Source of the DNA: Compostimonas suwonensis
GTDB taxonomy: Bacteria > Actinomycetota > Actinomycetes > Actinomycetales > Microbacteriaceae
Direction of reading: 5' to 3'
NCBI RefSeq assembly: GCF_002797855.1
Contig: NZ_PGFB01000005.1
Span: 248,001 to 312,000 of the forward strand
DNA: 64,000 nt
Shown: positions 1 to 8,347 of the stretch, in pieces
How positions within the stretch are numbered: position 1 is the stretch's first letter
How the letters are laid out: each line of letters starts with the position of its first letter
Position numbers and translations under genes: made by a program
The notes under the pieces: generated by a model
The model's input: only the letters and a program-made list of their open reading frames with translations
What the model was told of the DNA's origin: nothing
Database searches by the model: none

Positions 1-402
1 CTGTGCAGCCAGGCCGTCGCGCGACGGCTTGTGGACGCCGGCAGGCCGGGATCGATCGTCAACATCTCGTCGATCAACGCATCGGTCGCGCACGCCGCCA
101 CGGTCGCCTACGCCGCCACAAAAGGCGCGATCCAGACGATGAGCTACGGTCTCGCGGTCGCGCTCGGGCCACACGGCATCCGTGTCAACGTCGTCGCCCC
201 CGGTACCGTCGAGAGCAACCTCAACGCCGAACGCTGGACGGTTCCCGGCAACCGCGAGAAGGCGACGGAGCGCACTCCGCTCGGCCGGCTGGGCCTTGCT
301 GAAGACATCGCCCCGACCGTGGTGTTCCTCGCGTCGGACATGTCCTCGTACACGACGGGCGCGGTCGTGCACGTCGACGGGGGCAAGCTGCGGCTCGCCT
401 GA
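1..402 (+). CDS. SDR family oxidoreductase, 3' part only
   Basis: This is the C-terminal 133 residues of a short-chain dehydrogenase/reductase, an NAD(P)-dependent oxidoreductase; the start lies before the window. The visible part has the strand ending in NISS, which carries the catalytic Ser, followed by Y37-x3-K41 (YAATK), the SDR active-site pair. Further on are the PG segment (APGTVESN) and the closing VHVDGGK of classical SDRs. The Rossmann glycine motif is missing because of truncation. The substrate cannot be inferred. The gene converges on mqo across a 173-bp gap holding an inverted repeat. Confidence 0.9.
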   Translation: MCSQAVARRLVDAGRPGSIVNISSINASVAHAATVAYAATKGAIQTMSYGLAVALGPHGIRVNVVAPGTVESNLNAERWTVPGNREKATERTPLGRLGLAEDIAPTVVFLASDMSSYTTGAVVHVDGGKLRLA

Positions 403-431
403 GCTTCGGCGAGAGCACCGACCACCGACTC

Positions 432-505
432 CGGCATCCGTTCGCGGGCCCGACCCCTCGCCCTCCGAACGGGGTGAGATGCTCACGCGCCGCGAACGGA
501 TGCCG
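432..505. repeat. Intergenic inverted repeat A (16-bp perfect arms)
   Basis: The arms 432-447 (CGGCATCCGTTCGCGG) and 490-505 are perfect reverse complements around a 42-nt loop. The element lies between the convergent SDR and mqo stop codons, so a bidirectional terminator role is possible. There is no U-tract, and similar long hairpins occur elsewhere in the window away from gene ends. Confidence 0.8.
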
Positions 506-575
506 CGACGACGGGCGTACCGCAGAAACCGTCCTGTTCCGCCCGCACGCGCCCCGGCCGGCATCGCGCCGGCGC

Positions 576-2051
576 CTACGCCGTGAGCCCCAGAACCTCC
601 GCCGTGGCGGCGAGCGACTCGGCCGCGCGCTCCGGGTCGTCTGAGAGCACCGTGCCGTAGCTCGGCACCATCTCGCGCAGCTTCGGCTCCCACTCCGCTA
701 TGTGGTCGGGGAAGCAGGTCGCGACGAGGTCGAACATGATGGGCGCCGCCGTCGAGGCGCCCGGAGACGCACCGAGCAGGCCGGAGATCGTGCCGTCGGC
801 CGAGGTGATGACCTCGGTTCCGAACTGCAGCACGCCGCCCCTCTTCGGGTCTTTCTTCATGACCTGCACACGCTGCCCTGCGGTGATGAGCTCCCAGTCC
901 TCGTCTTTCGCCGTCGGCATGAACTCGCGCAGAGCCGCGAGCTTCTTCGAGCGGGTGGCGAGCAGCTCGCCCACGAGGTACTTGATGAGGTCGACGTTGT
1001 CGCGCGCGACGGCCAGCATGGGCCCGAGGTTGTGGGCGCGGATCGAGAAGGGCAGATCGGTGATCGACCCCGACTTGAGGAACTTGGGGCTGAATCCCGC
1101 GTACGGCCCGAAGAGCAGGGTCGCCTGGCCGTCGACGATGCGTGTGTCGAGGTGCGGAACCGACATGGGCGGCGCGCCCTTGCCCGCCTTGCCGTAGACC
1201 TTCGCCTTGTGCTGCGCGACGATCTCCGGGTTGCTCGTGCGGAAGAACTGCCCGCTGATCGGGAAGCCTCCGAAGCCCTTGATCTCGGGGATGCCCGACT
1301 TCTGCAGCAGTTCGAGAGCACCGCCGCCCGCCCCCACGAACACGAAGCGAGCGGTCACCTCCTCGGTGGTGCGCCCCACCGTGTGCAGGAGCTTGAGCTT
1401 CCAGAGCCCGTCCTTCTGCTTGCGGATGCCGCGCACCTCGCGGTTGAGGGCGAGCTCGGCGCCGTTCGCCGTGAGGTAGTCCATGAGCTGCACGGTCAGA
1501 GCGCCGAAGTCGACGTCGGTGCCGTACTCCGAGCGCGTCGCCGCGATCTTCTCTCCGGCGGCGCGCTTCGCCGTGAGGAGGGGGGTCCACTCGCCGAGGG
1601 TCGCGGCATCCGTCGTGAACTCCATGTTGTTGAAGAGCGGCTGGTCGGTGAGCGCCTCGAACCGCTTGCGCAGGTACTCGACGTTGGCCTCGCCCTGCAC
1701 GAAGGTCATGTGCGGCGTGGAGTTGATGAACCCGGTGTCGGAGAGGGCTCCGTCGCGCACGAGGTACGACCAGAACTGGCGGCTGATCTGGAACTGCTCG
1801 TTGATGCTCACAGCCTTGGCGGGGTCGACGCTGCCGTCGGGCGCCTCGGGCATGTAGTTGAGCTCGCAGAGGGCCGCGTGGCCGGTGCCCGCGTTGTTCC
1901 AGGGGTTCGAGCTCTCCTGGGCGAGTGCGCCCAGCCGCTCGTAGACGCGGATGCTCCAGTCGGGCTGCAACTGCTTGATGAGCGTTCCGAGGGTGGCACT
2001 CATGATGCCACCACCGATGAGCACAACGTCGATGGGTTCAGAAGAGGGCAC
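576..2051 (-). CDS. mqo: Malate:quinone oxidoreductase
   Basis: This is an FAD-dependent, membrane-associated enzyme that oxidises malate to oxaloacetate and passes the electrons to quinone, serving the TCA cycle and respiration. The start is GTG at 2051, giving 491 residues, normal for Mqo, with AGAAGG about 8 nt upstream; the open frame extends further but the upstream part looks non-coding. The N-terminus has the dinucleotide-binding motif [14 protein letters not shown], then [20 protein letters not shown], typical of Mqo. The rest agrees with the family to the C-terminus ([24 protein letters not shown]). It appears to be monocistronic. Confidence 0.95.
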   Translation of the reverse strand: MPSSEPIDVVLIGGGIMSATLGTLIKQLQPDWSIRVYERLGALAQESSNPWNNAGTGHAALCELNYMPEAPDGSVDPAKAVSINEQFQISRQFWSYLVRDGALSDTGFINSTPHMTFVQGEANVEYLRKRFEALTDQPLFNNMEFTTDAATLGEWTPLLTAKRAAGEKIAATRSEYGTDVDFGALTVQLMDYLTANGAELALNREVRGIRKQKDGLWKLKLLHTVGRTTEEVTARFVFVGAGGGALELLQKSGIPEIKGFGGFPISGQFFRTSNPEIVAQHKAKVYGKAGKGAPPMSVPHLDTRIVDGQATLLFGPYAGFSPKFLKSGSITDLPFSIRAHNLGPMLAVARDNVDLIKYLVGELLATRSKKLAALREFMPTAKDEDWELITAGQRVQVMKKDPKRGGVLQFGTEVITSADGTISGLLGASPGASTAAPIMFDLVATCFPDHIAEWEPKLREMVPSYGTVLSDDPERAAESLAATAEVLGLTA

Positions 2052-2202
2052 GGATGAACCTTCTGCCTTTCCGTGAAATGCAGCGCATGGCCGCGTGCGG
2101 CCCGTCGGCGCGCACCCTACGAGTTTAGGCGTTCTTGCGACGCTCATCGCCGGCGACGCCCGTGCCGCTCGGGTCGGCGCCCGTGCCGACCCGTCGCGGA
2201 GC

Positions 2203-2688
2203 TCAGCCCCGAGCCCGCTCGTACACCTCGAGGAAGCGCGGCACGGGCATCGACGCGACGGTGCGCGCGATGAGCGGCAGATCGACGTCGCCGAGAGCCC
2301 GGAACCGCAGGCAGCTCTTGCCCATGTCGAGCGCGAGCCCCGTCGCCTCCCACGCCTCGCGGAACGCGCGATCCTCGGGCCCGTCACTGTACAGGCCCAT
2401 CAGATACAGCGAGTTGTAGTTCTTCTGGTCCGCGAGCGAGACGTAGGCGAGCGGCTGCCCGTTGTAGGTGCGGGGAAAGGTCGTGAGCGGCACGACCCAG
2501 CCGGGCATGCCCCACGCGAGCACGAGCTCGTAGCCCTCGGGCATCGCCTCGCGCACCGTCTCGAAGACGGGGCGGATGACGCTCCGCCTCCCCTCCGGCA
2601 GACCGTCGAGGTATGCGGCCACCTCCGCCGGCACTCCCGTCTCCGCTCGCCCCTCCGCCCCCTCGTCCACATCGTCCGCCGCGTCCAT
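2203..2688 (-). CDS. DUF1801 family protein
   Basis: This 161-residue cytoplasmic protein resembles the DUF1801 (YdhG-like) family: an N-terminal helix ending in [27 protein letters not shown], a central W-G-M-P segment ([12 protein letters not shown]), then [19 protein letters not shown] and [18 protein letters not shown]. The biochemical function is not established. ATG at 2688 was chosen over in-frame upstream ATGs because a TACCGT -10-like hexamer (2695-2700, minus strand) sits 6 nt before it with no Shine-Dalgarno. This suggests a leaderless mRNA. The gene is divergent from the small unknown at 2892. Confidence 0.8.
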   Translation of the reverse strand: MDAADDVDEGAEGRAETGVPAEVAAYLDGLPEGRRSVIRPVFETVREAMPEGYELVLAWGMPGWVVPLTTFPRTYNGQPLAYVSLADQKNYNSLYLMGLYSDGPEDRAFREAWEATGLALDMGKSCLRFRALGDVDLPLIARTVASMPVPRFLEVYERARG

Positions 2689-2737
2689 ACGACCACGGTA
2701 CCGAGCCGCCGGCCCGTGGTCGAGGATCATCCTCCGT

Positions 2738-2747
2738 ACCCCCAGTA
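2738..2747. promoter_or_regulatory. ACCCCCAGTA motif in a divergent promoter region
   Basis: The 10-mer ACCCCCAGTA recurs exactly at 21872-21881 in another divergent intergenic region. Here it lies upstream of the DUF1801-like gene. It is a candidate regulator site; nothing in the sequence says which protein would bind it. Confidence 0.3.
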
Positions 2748-2891
2748 GTGGGCTGACCGGCAATGTTCTGGAGGATCCCCCTGTTGTCCCCCAAAGTGCC
2801 GACTACGCTGAGGACCGAAGCCGGCCCGCGCACAGAACTCGCCGGGCATCCCTGCGGCAGAGTCGCCATACTCCGACACCGAAGGAATGAT

Positions 2892-3326
2892 GTGACCCTC
2901 CCGCCCGCCCAGCGGATTCCCCTGCCGGCATCCCGAGTCCAGCTCGCCGCCGACGGCGGTGCCGAGGATCCCGCCCGCGGCCTCCTGCCGTATTCCACGA
3001 CAGCCCTCGGCTCGCACGCCCTCGCGCCGCTGGCCGTGAGCCCCGGAGTCACGATCACGACACTCGTGCACACCAAGGACTGCGACCGCGACTGGCTCGT
3101 CACGGTCGGCTTCACCGCCGACGACACGGTCTTCGAGCTCGTCTTCGACCGCGGCGCCCCGCCGATCGCGGGGCGCACCTGGCGCCAGTTCGCCACGGCC
3201 ATGATGGTCAACACGAATCGGCGCACCGAGTTCCGCGAGAACGGCACCGAGCTCATCGTCAGCGGGGACACGCCCCGCCCGTGGTCAGGCCCGTACACGC
3301 TCACCATCGAGTACAGCGCATCCTGA
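2892..3326 (+). CDS. Small protein of unknown function
   Basis: This is a 144-residue soluble protein that I do not recognise. GTG at 2892 is chosen because GAAGGA lies 5 nt upstream; the frame stays open further upstream, but that part would have atypical composition. The C-terminal half alternates beta strands (VTITTLVHTKDCDRDWLVTV, TVFELVFDRG, TELIVSG, YTLTIEYSAS), suggesting a small beta-rich fold. There is no signal peptide or membrane segment. It stands alone between the DUF1801-like gene and the response regulator. Confidence 0.65.
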   Translation: MTLPPAQRIPLPASRVQLAADGGAEDPARGLLPYSTTALGSHALAPLAVSPGVTITTLVHTKDCDRDWLVTVGFTADDTVFELVFDRGAPPIAGRTWRQFATAMMVNTNRRTEFRENGTELIVSGDTPRPWSGPYTLTIEYSAS

Positions 3327-3427
3327 CCCGGCTGACGCCCCGCGGCGTACCGCCCGGTCGGTGAAGCCGATCGCAGAAACCCGCACTCATCAGCCCGTGC
3401 TGTGCGCATCCGGGCAGATGCCATTGG

Positions 3428-3433
3428 TACCGT
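3428..3433 (+). promoter_or_regulatory. -10-like TACCGT just before the response regulator
   Basis: TACCGT lies 7 nt before the ATG at 3441 and no Shine-Dalgarno is visible, so transcription probably begins at or next to the start codon. Confidence 0.45.
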
Positions 3434-3440
3434 AGTCACC

Positions 3441-4298
3441 ATGGACACCACCCCGACCCCGCGTATGGCCGTCGTCATCGAAGACGACATCGACATCCGC
3501 CACCTGCTCGAGACGGTGCTGAGCCAGGCGGGCTTCCAGACCGTCGCCACCGGTAACGGCGTCGACGGCGTCCAGGCGGTCACGAGCTACAACCCGCTCG
3601 TCACGACCCTCGATGTGAGCATGCCCGGCATCGACGGCTATGAGACGGCCCGCCGCATCCGCTCGTTCAGCAGCACCTACATCGTGATGATCTCCGCGCG
3701 CGGCGAGGAGATCGACATCCTGCAGGGCCTCGAGGCCGGAGCCGACGACTACATCATCAAGCCGTTCCGCCCCCGCGAGCTGCGGGCACGCATCGAGGCG
3801 ATGCTCAGACGGCCCCGGATGCCGCTGGCCGACGAGCCCGCGAACGACGCCGCCGCGCCCGCCGGGGTCGCTGCGGCCACCGCGCCCGCGATCGCGGCGG
3901 CACCGGCATCCGACCCGGACACGGCCACGACCCGCACACTGCCCGACGACTTCGAGCACGAGGACGAATGGCTCGTGCACAACGGCCTGCGTGCGAACGC
4001 CGCGACCCGCCTCGCCGCGGTCGACACGACCGAGATCGAGCTCACGCGCAGCGAGTTCGATCTGCTGGTGGCGCTGCTCGAATCCCGGCGAAGGGTGCGC
4101 AGCAAGGCCGATCTGGCGCTGCTGCTGCGAGGCGAGAGCTACATCACCAACCACTACATCAGCGAATCCGACAAACGCGCCGTCGAGGTGCACATGGGAA
4201 ACCTGCGCAGGAAGCTCGGTGAGAGCTCGACCAACCCGCGCTGGATCGAGACGGTGCGCGGCATCGGCTATCGGCTGACGGCGCCCGAAGACCACTAG
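3441..4298 (+). CDS. OmpR/PhoB-type response regulator
   Basis: This 285-residue two-component response regulator has a receiver domain at about residues 9-120, with acidic pair D15/D16, phospho-acceptor D58 in TLDVSMPG, S85 and K107 (KPF). An Ala/Pro-rich linker runs from about 130 to 160, and a winged-helix DNA-binding domain occupies about 180-283, ending in the typical GNLRRKL...VRGIGYRL signature. ATG 3441 was preferred to 3402 because it gives the normal receiver N-terminus. No kinase is adjacent; the histidine kinase at 8348-10045 is the nearest candidate partner. The target genes may be the neighbouring glycan-synthesis genes (inference). Confidence 0.93.
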   Translation: MDTTPTPRMAVVIEDDIDIRHLLETVLSQAGFQTVATGNGVDGVQAVTSYNPLVTTLDVSMPGIDGYETARRIRSFSSTYIVMISARGEEIDILQGLEAGADDYIIKPFRPRELRARIEAMLRRPRMPLADEPANDAAAPAGVAAATAPAIAAAPASDPDTATTRTLPDDFEHEDEWLVHNGLRANAATRLAAVDTTEIELTRSEFDLLVALLESRRRVRSKADLALLLRGESYITNHYISESDKRAVEVHMGNLRRKLGESSTNPRWIETVRGIGYRLTAPEDH

Positions 4299-4343
4299 AG
4301 CCGCGGGACGCGCAGACCGGCAGGCCTGGAGCGCCGAGCCGGC

Positions 4344-4724
4344 TCAGTCGGCGAGAGCCCGTGGGCCCCAACTCGCGAGCATCGCCGAGAGCTCGTCGAG
4401 AGTGCGCGTCGCGACGTCCTCGAGCCGCACGAGGTGCCGACGGGCCTCGGCGAAGTCGCCGAAGACAACCGCGGCGTCGATGACGCCGGCGATCGCGCAC
4501 ACGGCGATCGCGCCCACCATCGCACAGCTGCTCGCGATGCTCAGCAGCACGATGTGGGCCTCATCGGGGTCGCTCTCGTCGAGGGCGCACGTGAGCCTCC
4601 GGGATCGTGTGTCCCAGAGGCCGACGAAGTTCTCCACGAAGACACGGCTGCCGCCGAGATCCCCCGACAGTTGGTCCAGGAGGTCCCTCAGCACGGCCTT
4701 GTCGATGAGATCAGACAGGGTCAC
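4344..4724 (-). CDS. HPt-like protein lacking the phosphoacceptor histidine
   Basis: This 126-residue, probably all-helical protein fits the histidine phosphotransfer fold, with the FVENFVGLW...RRLTCALDE helix followed by a helix ending LLSIASSCAMVGA. That segment lines up with the canonical AHxLKGSSxxLGA, but the catalytic His is Leu61, and Lys and Gly are Ala and Ser. His57 lies one helical turn earlier. The start GTG 4724 overlaps the stop of the upstream glycosyltransferase (GTGA), so translation is probably coupled. It may be a phospho-independent binding partner of a receiver domain. The fold call is by eye and not certain. Confidence 0.5.
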   Translation of the reverse strand: MTLSDLIDKAVLRDLLDQLSGDLGGSRVFVENFVGLWDTRSRRLTCALDESDPDEAHIVLLSIASSCAMVGAIAVCAIAGVIDAAVVFGDFAEARRHLVRLEDVATRTLDELSAMLASWGPRALAD

Positions 4725-6202
4725 ACCCGGTATCCACGGTGGCGGCGGAGGAACTTGCCGAGCATTCCGATGGTCTGAAGCACGGTGATCGTGCCGAGCA
4801 CGGGCCAGCCGATCCAGAGGATCGTCGACTGCGCGATGACGGGGAGCTGGAACCAGCCGAAGACGAGCAGACCGATCGCGACGAGGGCGACGAGCAGCGG
4901 TCCGAGGTATGCGTTTCCCGAGCCGCGCTCGGCCTTGGCCTGCTCCGCCCAGTTGTCGGTCTGCTGGCGGCTCGCGAACTTGCCCCATGCGCGCACGAAG
5001 TGCCCGATCCGGATCCACATGTAGAGCTCAGCGGGCACAAACAGAAGCGCGAAGAGGATGTCTCGCCAGTTGTGGTTCTTCATCGACAGGGCCGTGCGCA
5101 GGTTGAGGAGGGTCGCGACGCCGACCGGAATGAGCCAGACGGGCGAGAAGACGAAAGCGTGGATCGAGAGCGAGGCGATGAGCAGCACGACGAAGAGCAG
5201 CCGGGTGACGATGTTGACAGCCATCGAGAAGTTCTCGAGCCAGCGCAGACGCAGGTTCGGGTGCAGCGGCTGGCCCTTGGTATCACCACGCTGGCCGGGC
5301 CACATCAGGTCGATGGCGCCATAGTTCCACTTCACCTGCTGCCCGTCGAGGGAGCGGAGATTGTTCATCCCGCCGACGTCGGCGCGGGCACGGGCGCTGA
5401 TCTTGGTGAGATAGCCGGCGCTCTTGATCTGCAAGGAGAGAAGCGAATCCTCCACCTCGCTGTCCTTGACCCACGGCGTCGTCTGGTGGCTCTCCTCCAT
5501 CACCTGGCTCAGGGCGCGCACCGAGAAGATCGAGAACTGGCCGCCGAGCACGGCCATGTTGCGGCCGCGCAGCATGTTCTGCATGTTGAAGGCAGCGAAC
5601 TGCGCACGCTGGCCGGCCGTCAGAAACGCCGCCATGACGCCCTTCGCCGAGTGGTCGTCGATGCTGTAGATGGCCGAGATCCCACCGATTCGGGTATCGG
5701 ATGAGATCTCGGCCTCAAGCGCCTCGACGGCGTCGGGTCGCGCCGTCGTGTCGCCGTCCACACCAAGCAGGTAGTCGCAGCCGCGTACGAGCTCGAAGCC
5801 GTAGTTGAGCGCGCCCACCTTCTTGTCGGGGTTCTCCCCGATATCGTGCACGAAGATCTCGGTCGCCTGAAGCCCGCCATCATGGGAACTGCGATGGCGT
5901 CCGGCGTAGTTGCTCGCGATGGCGACGGTCCGGTCGGTCGTGTTGTTCACGACCACATGGATGACGTCGGGCAAGCGAGTCTGCGCCAGAAGCGATTCGA
6001 GTACTCCGGCGATCGACTCCTCCTCGTTGTACGCGGGCACGATACATCCGATCGTGGGCCGGTAGACGGGAAGCGCGTCGACGCTGGCGATGAACTCGTT
6101 CGCGTGAGCTTCGAGGTCGCTCAGAGGAGACGCTGCGAATCCCCGGGGGGCGATGATATTCGGGGTGAAGGGATTCACTGGTGTGCTAGGGCTTACCGTC
6201 AC
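4721..6202 (-). CDS. Family 2 membrane glycosyltransferase (processive type)
   Basis: This 493-residue inner-membrane enzyme probably polymerises a polysaccharide on the cytoplasmic face and extrudes it. The GT-A domain starts at IGCIVPAYNEEE (about 51-62) and carries DGD at 149-151, ED at 251-252 (EDSLLSL) and QQVKW at 288-292, a variant of the Q-x-x-R-W box of cellulose/hyaluronan-type synthases. Several membrane segments follow from about residue 330. GTG 6202 is preceded by AAAGGAG with good spacing. The product sugar cannot be told. It is coupled to the HPt-like gene downstream, so activity may be under two-component control (inference). Confidence 0.85.
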   Translation of the reverse strand: MTVSPSTPVNPFTPNIIAPRGFAASPLSDLEAHANEFIASVDALPVYRPTIGCIVPAYNEEESIAGVLESLLAQTRLPDVIHVVVNNTTDRTVAIASNYAGRHRSSHDGGLQATEIFVHDIGENPDKKVGALNYGFELVRGCDYLLGVDGDTTARPDAVEALEAEISSDTRIGGISAIYSIDDHSAKGVMAAFLTAGQRAQFAAFNMQNMLRGRNMAVLGGQFSIFSVRALSQVMEESHQTTPWVKDSEVEDSLLSLQIKSAGYLTKISARARADVGGMNNLRSLDGQQVKWNYGAIDLMWPGQRGDTKGQPLHPNLRLRWLENFSMAVNIVTRLLFVVLLIASLSIHAFVFSPVWLIPVGVATLLNLRTALSMKNHNWRDILFALLFVPAELYMWIRIGHFVRAWGKFASRQQTDNWAEQAKAERGSGNAYLGPLLVALVAIGLLVFGWFQLPVIAQSTILWIGWPVLGTITVLQTIGMLGKFLRRHRGYRV

Positions 6203-6404
6203 GGCTGTCTCCTTTCTGTGCTGGCCTCTTCGTGCCGCATCGTGTTGACGAATACGAGTGTGCAGGGTGCCCCTCAAGGTCCCGGACGGTTTACGCTAGG
6301 GTCGGCACAAGAAAGTCTCAAGATTTCCGCACCGTACCCGCTGTGCCGAGCTGAACGGCAGCCGTCGGCCAGAAGACCGTCAGAGACCAAGGACAACTCT
6401 CCCG

Positions 6405-7013
6405 ATGACGACCTCCCGCAGCACACGCCTGATGGCCGCCGTCGCGGGGGCCGGCCTCATCGCCCTCGCCCTGAGCGGCTGCGGCACTCCGCCGTGGGAG
6501 CAAGCCCAGCTGCAGTCGTCCGCATCGTCGACCCCCACATCGACCCCGACGATCGAGCCGCTCGTCAACGAGCTCGCGACCGGCTCGACGGAGCGCAAGC
6601 TGGTCGCGGGCGATGCGGCGCTGACAGTCAGGTACTGGTCGAGCTTGAGTATGGACCAGTGGACCGTGAACGCCAACAAGCCGATCAGCTTCGGCCTGAG
6701 CGCCACACTCGGCACGGATGCCGGGCAGGGCGTGTACCTCTCGAAAGTGACACTCGTTCCGGCCGTCGCCGGCGAATCGGGCGCCCTCGCCGCCCCGGGC
6801 GCCGTGAGCGACCAGGCCAACGTCTCTCCGGGGTACAGCATCAAAGATCCGTACAGCTACAGCCAGACGTTCATTCTGCCCGCCGTCGATCCGGCGGCGA
6901 CATCCATGACCCTCTCGTTCACCTACGAGCTTCTGATTCAGACAACGCCGACCTCGACCGAGTACTCCAAACAGACGGCGAGCGACACCCTCACTATTGC
7001 AATAGCCCCGTAG
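6405..7013 (+). CDS. Putative secreted lipoprotein of unknown function
   Basis: This 202-residue protein has a lipoprotein signal peptide: charged N-terminus, hydrophobic stretch and lipobox LSGC near residues 23-26. The mature part starts with a Ser/Thr/Pro-rich linker and continues as a beta-rich domain of about 150 residues. I do not recognise a family. It is divergent from the glycosyltransferase and overlaps the end of the converging GGDEF-like gene by 20 bp. A role in export or attachment of the glycan is a guess from context only. Confidence 0.75.
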   Translation: MTTSRSTRLMAAVAGAGLIALALSGCGTPPWEQAQLQSSASSTPTSTPTIEPLVNELATGSTERKLVAGDAALTVRYWSSLSMDQWTVNANKPISFGLSATLGTDAGQGVYLSKVTLVPAVAGESGALAAPGAVSDQANVSPGYSIKDPYSYSQTFILPAVDPAATSMTLSFTYELLIQTTPTSTEYSKQTASDTLTIAIAP

Positions 7014-8148
7014 GGCTCAGCGCACGGCCGTCGCCCGCCCCTCCGCCCAGTCGCTCGATCGCGGCGGAGGAGAGCGCCGACAGACTGAACCCGGTCTGAT
7101 CGGTCGTGGCCCAGCCGAAGCGCGCCGTCGGCCGCAAGCCGCTGCCGACTCCGACGGCCGCATCGACGAGCGCGCTCTCGATGTCTCCGACGAGCCGCTC
7201 CCCCATGGTTTCGGTGAACGCCGAGCCGAGCACCACGAACCTGTTCGCCGTGAGCCTTCCGATGAGGGCCGTCTCGGGAGCGGTCGTGCGGAAGATCTCG
7301 GCGAAGATCCGGATCTCCTCGTCGCCGGCGGCTCGGCCGAAAGCCGTGTTGATCTCACCGAGGTTGTTGAGCTCGCCGATGACGAGGAACAGACGCCGGC
7401 CGCGCCGGGCGGCCCGCTCGACCACGTCGCCGCCCTGGCGGTAGAAGGAGCTGGCGACGAGGGCTCCGGCCGAGTAGCTCGTGTCGTCGGTCCGACGGGC
7501 CGAGCCCGAGACCTGACCCGCCCGCAGGAAGGCGAGCGAGAAGGATGCCCCGACCACGAGCATGATGCTCACGAAGGTCGCCGACTCGGTGCCGAGATAG
7601 ATCCGGAAGACGGGGTCGAAGGGGCCTATCGTGATGAAGAAGCAGAACCGCACGAGGTAGTAGGCCGCCCCGATGAAGAGGACCGCTGAGAGCAGGGTCG
7701 CGTTGATGGAGCGTCGCATGCGACCCCGCAGGGACTCGACTCCCGCGAGGCCCGCGAACAGGGCGACGCCGATGATCATGTAGCCCCCACCCGCCCAGCC
7801 CCCCGGGACGTCTCCGCTCAACGGAACGCTCACCGCGACCACGAGGGTGACGAGGCCGCCCACCCAGAACATCGACGAGCGCCCGTTGTACAGACGCGCG
7901 CCCGTCCACATGCACACCTGCGAGAAGACGACGGCCGCGTTGCCCACCGCGACCGCCCACCAGGCGCCCGGCTCGAAGTCCCAGACGATGTACGAGAGCG
8001 TCGTGAGCATGCCGGCCAGGAAGGCGAGGCTCCAGGCCCGGCCCACCGCGTCGTTGCGACGCAGAGCGGTGTCGAAGACGAAGATCACGCCGCACAGCGA
8101 GACGATGAGCGTGCTCGCCGTCAGAAGAGTGAGCAAATCGAACGTCAT
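6994..8148 (-). CDS. Membrane protein with degenerate GGDEF domain
   Basis: The N-terminal 215 or so residues of this 384-residue protein hold about seven membrane segments. The C-terminal part follows the GGDEF fold (FLVIGELNNLGEINTAFGRAAGDE..IRIFAEIFR), but the catalytic GGDEF site is replaced by TANRF in RLTANRFVVLG. It should therefore not make cyclic di-GMP; it may be a receptor or scaffold (inference). ATG 8148 is preceded by GGGGGA. The gene lies downstream of the histidine kinase and converges on the lipoprotein gene. Confidence 0.75.
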   Translation of the reverse strand: MTFDLLTLLTASTLIVSLCGVIFVFDTALRRNDAVGRAWSLAFLAGMLTTLSYIVWDFEPGAWWAVAVGNAAVVFSQVCMWTGARLYNGRSSMFWVGGLVTLVVAVSVPLSGDVPGGWAGGGYMIIGVALFAGLAGVESLRGRMRRSINATLLSAVLFIGAAYYLVRFCFFITIGPFDPVFRIYLGTESATFVSIMLVVGASFSLAFLRAGQVSGSARRTDDTSYSAGALVASSFYRQGGDVVERAARRGRRLFLVIGELNNLGEINTAFGRAAGDEEIRIFAEIFRTTAPETALIGRLTANRFVVLGSAFTETMGERLVGDIESALVDAAVGVGSGLRPTARFGWATTDQTGFSLSALSSAAIERLGGGAGDGRALSPTGLLQ

Positions 8149-8236
8149 GCATCCCCCGCCCCCGCGTGCACGCCCTGGCTGGACGTTTCTCCGCGGAGTC
8201 CCCGTATGCAGTTTACGGGGTGGTCATGTGGACACC

Positions 8237-8322
8237 GTGCACCGCGTTCGCCCCGTGCATTGCGAGCACCCTTGCGAGCACTCTGTGCACTGCGAGTGTG
8301 CACCGCGTTCGCCCTGTGCATT
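8237..8322. repeat. Direct repeats with GTGCA motifs
   Basis: A 25-bp unit (GTGCACCGCGTTCGCC plus 9) at 8237-8261 is repeated at 8298-8322 with one change. GTGCA occurs at 8237, 8255, 8285, 8298 and 8316. The block is intergenic, between the histidine kinase stop and the start of the GGDEF-like gene on the minus strand. It may bind a regulator of the latter gene. Confidence 0.6.
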
Positions 8323-8347
8323 CCGTCGAGATCGCGAGCCGAATCCC

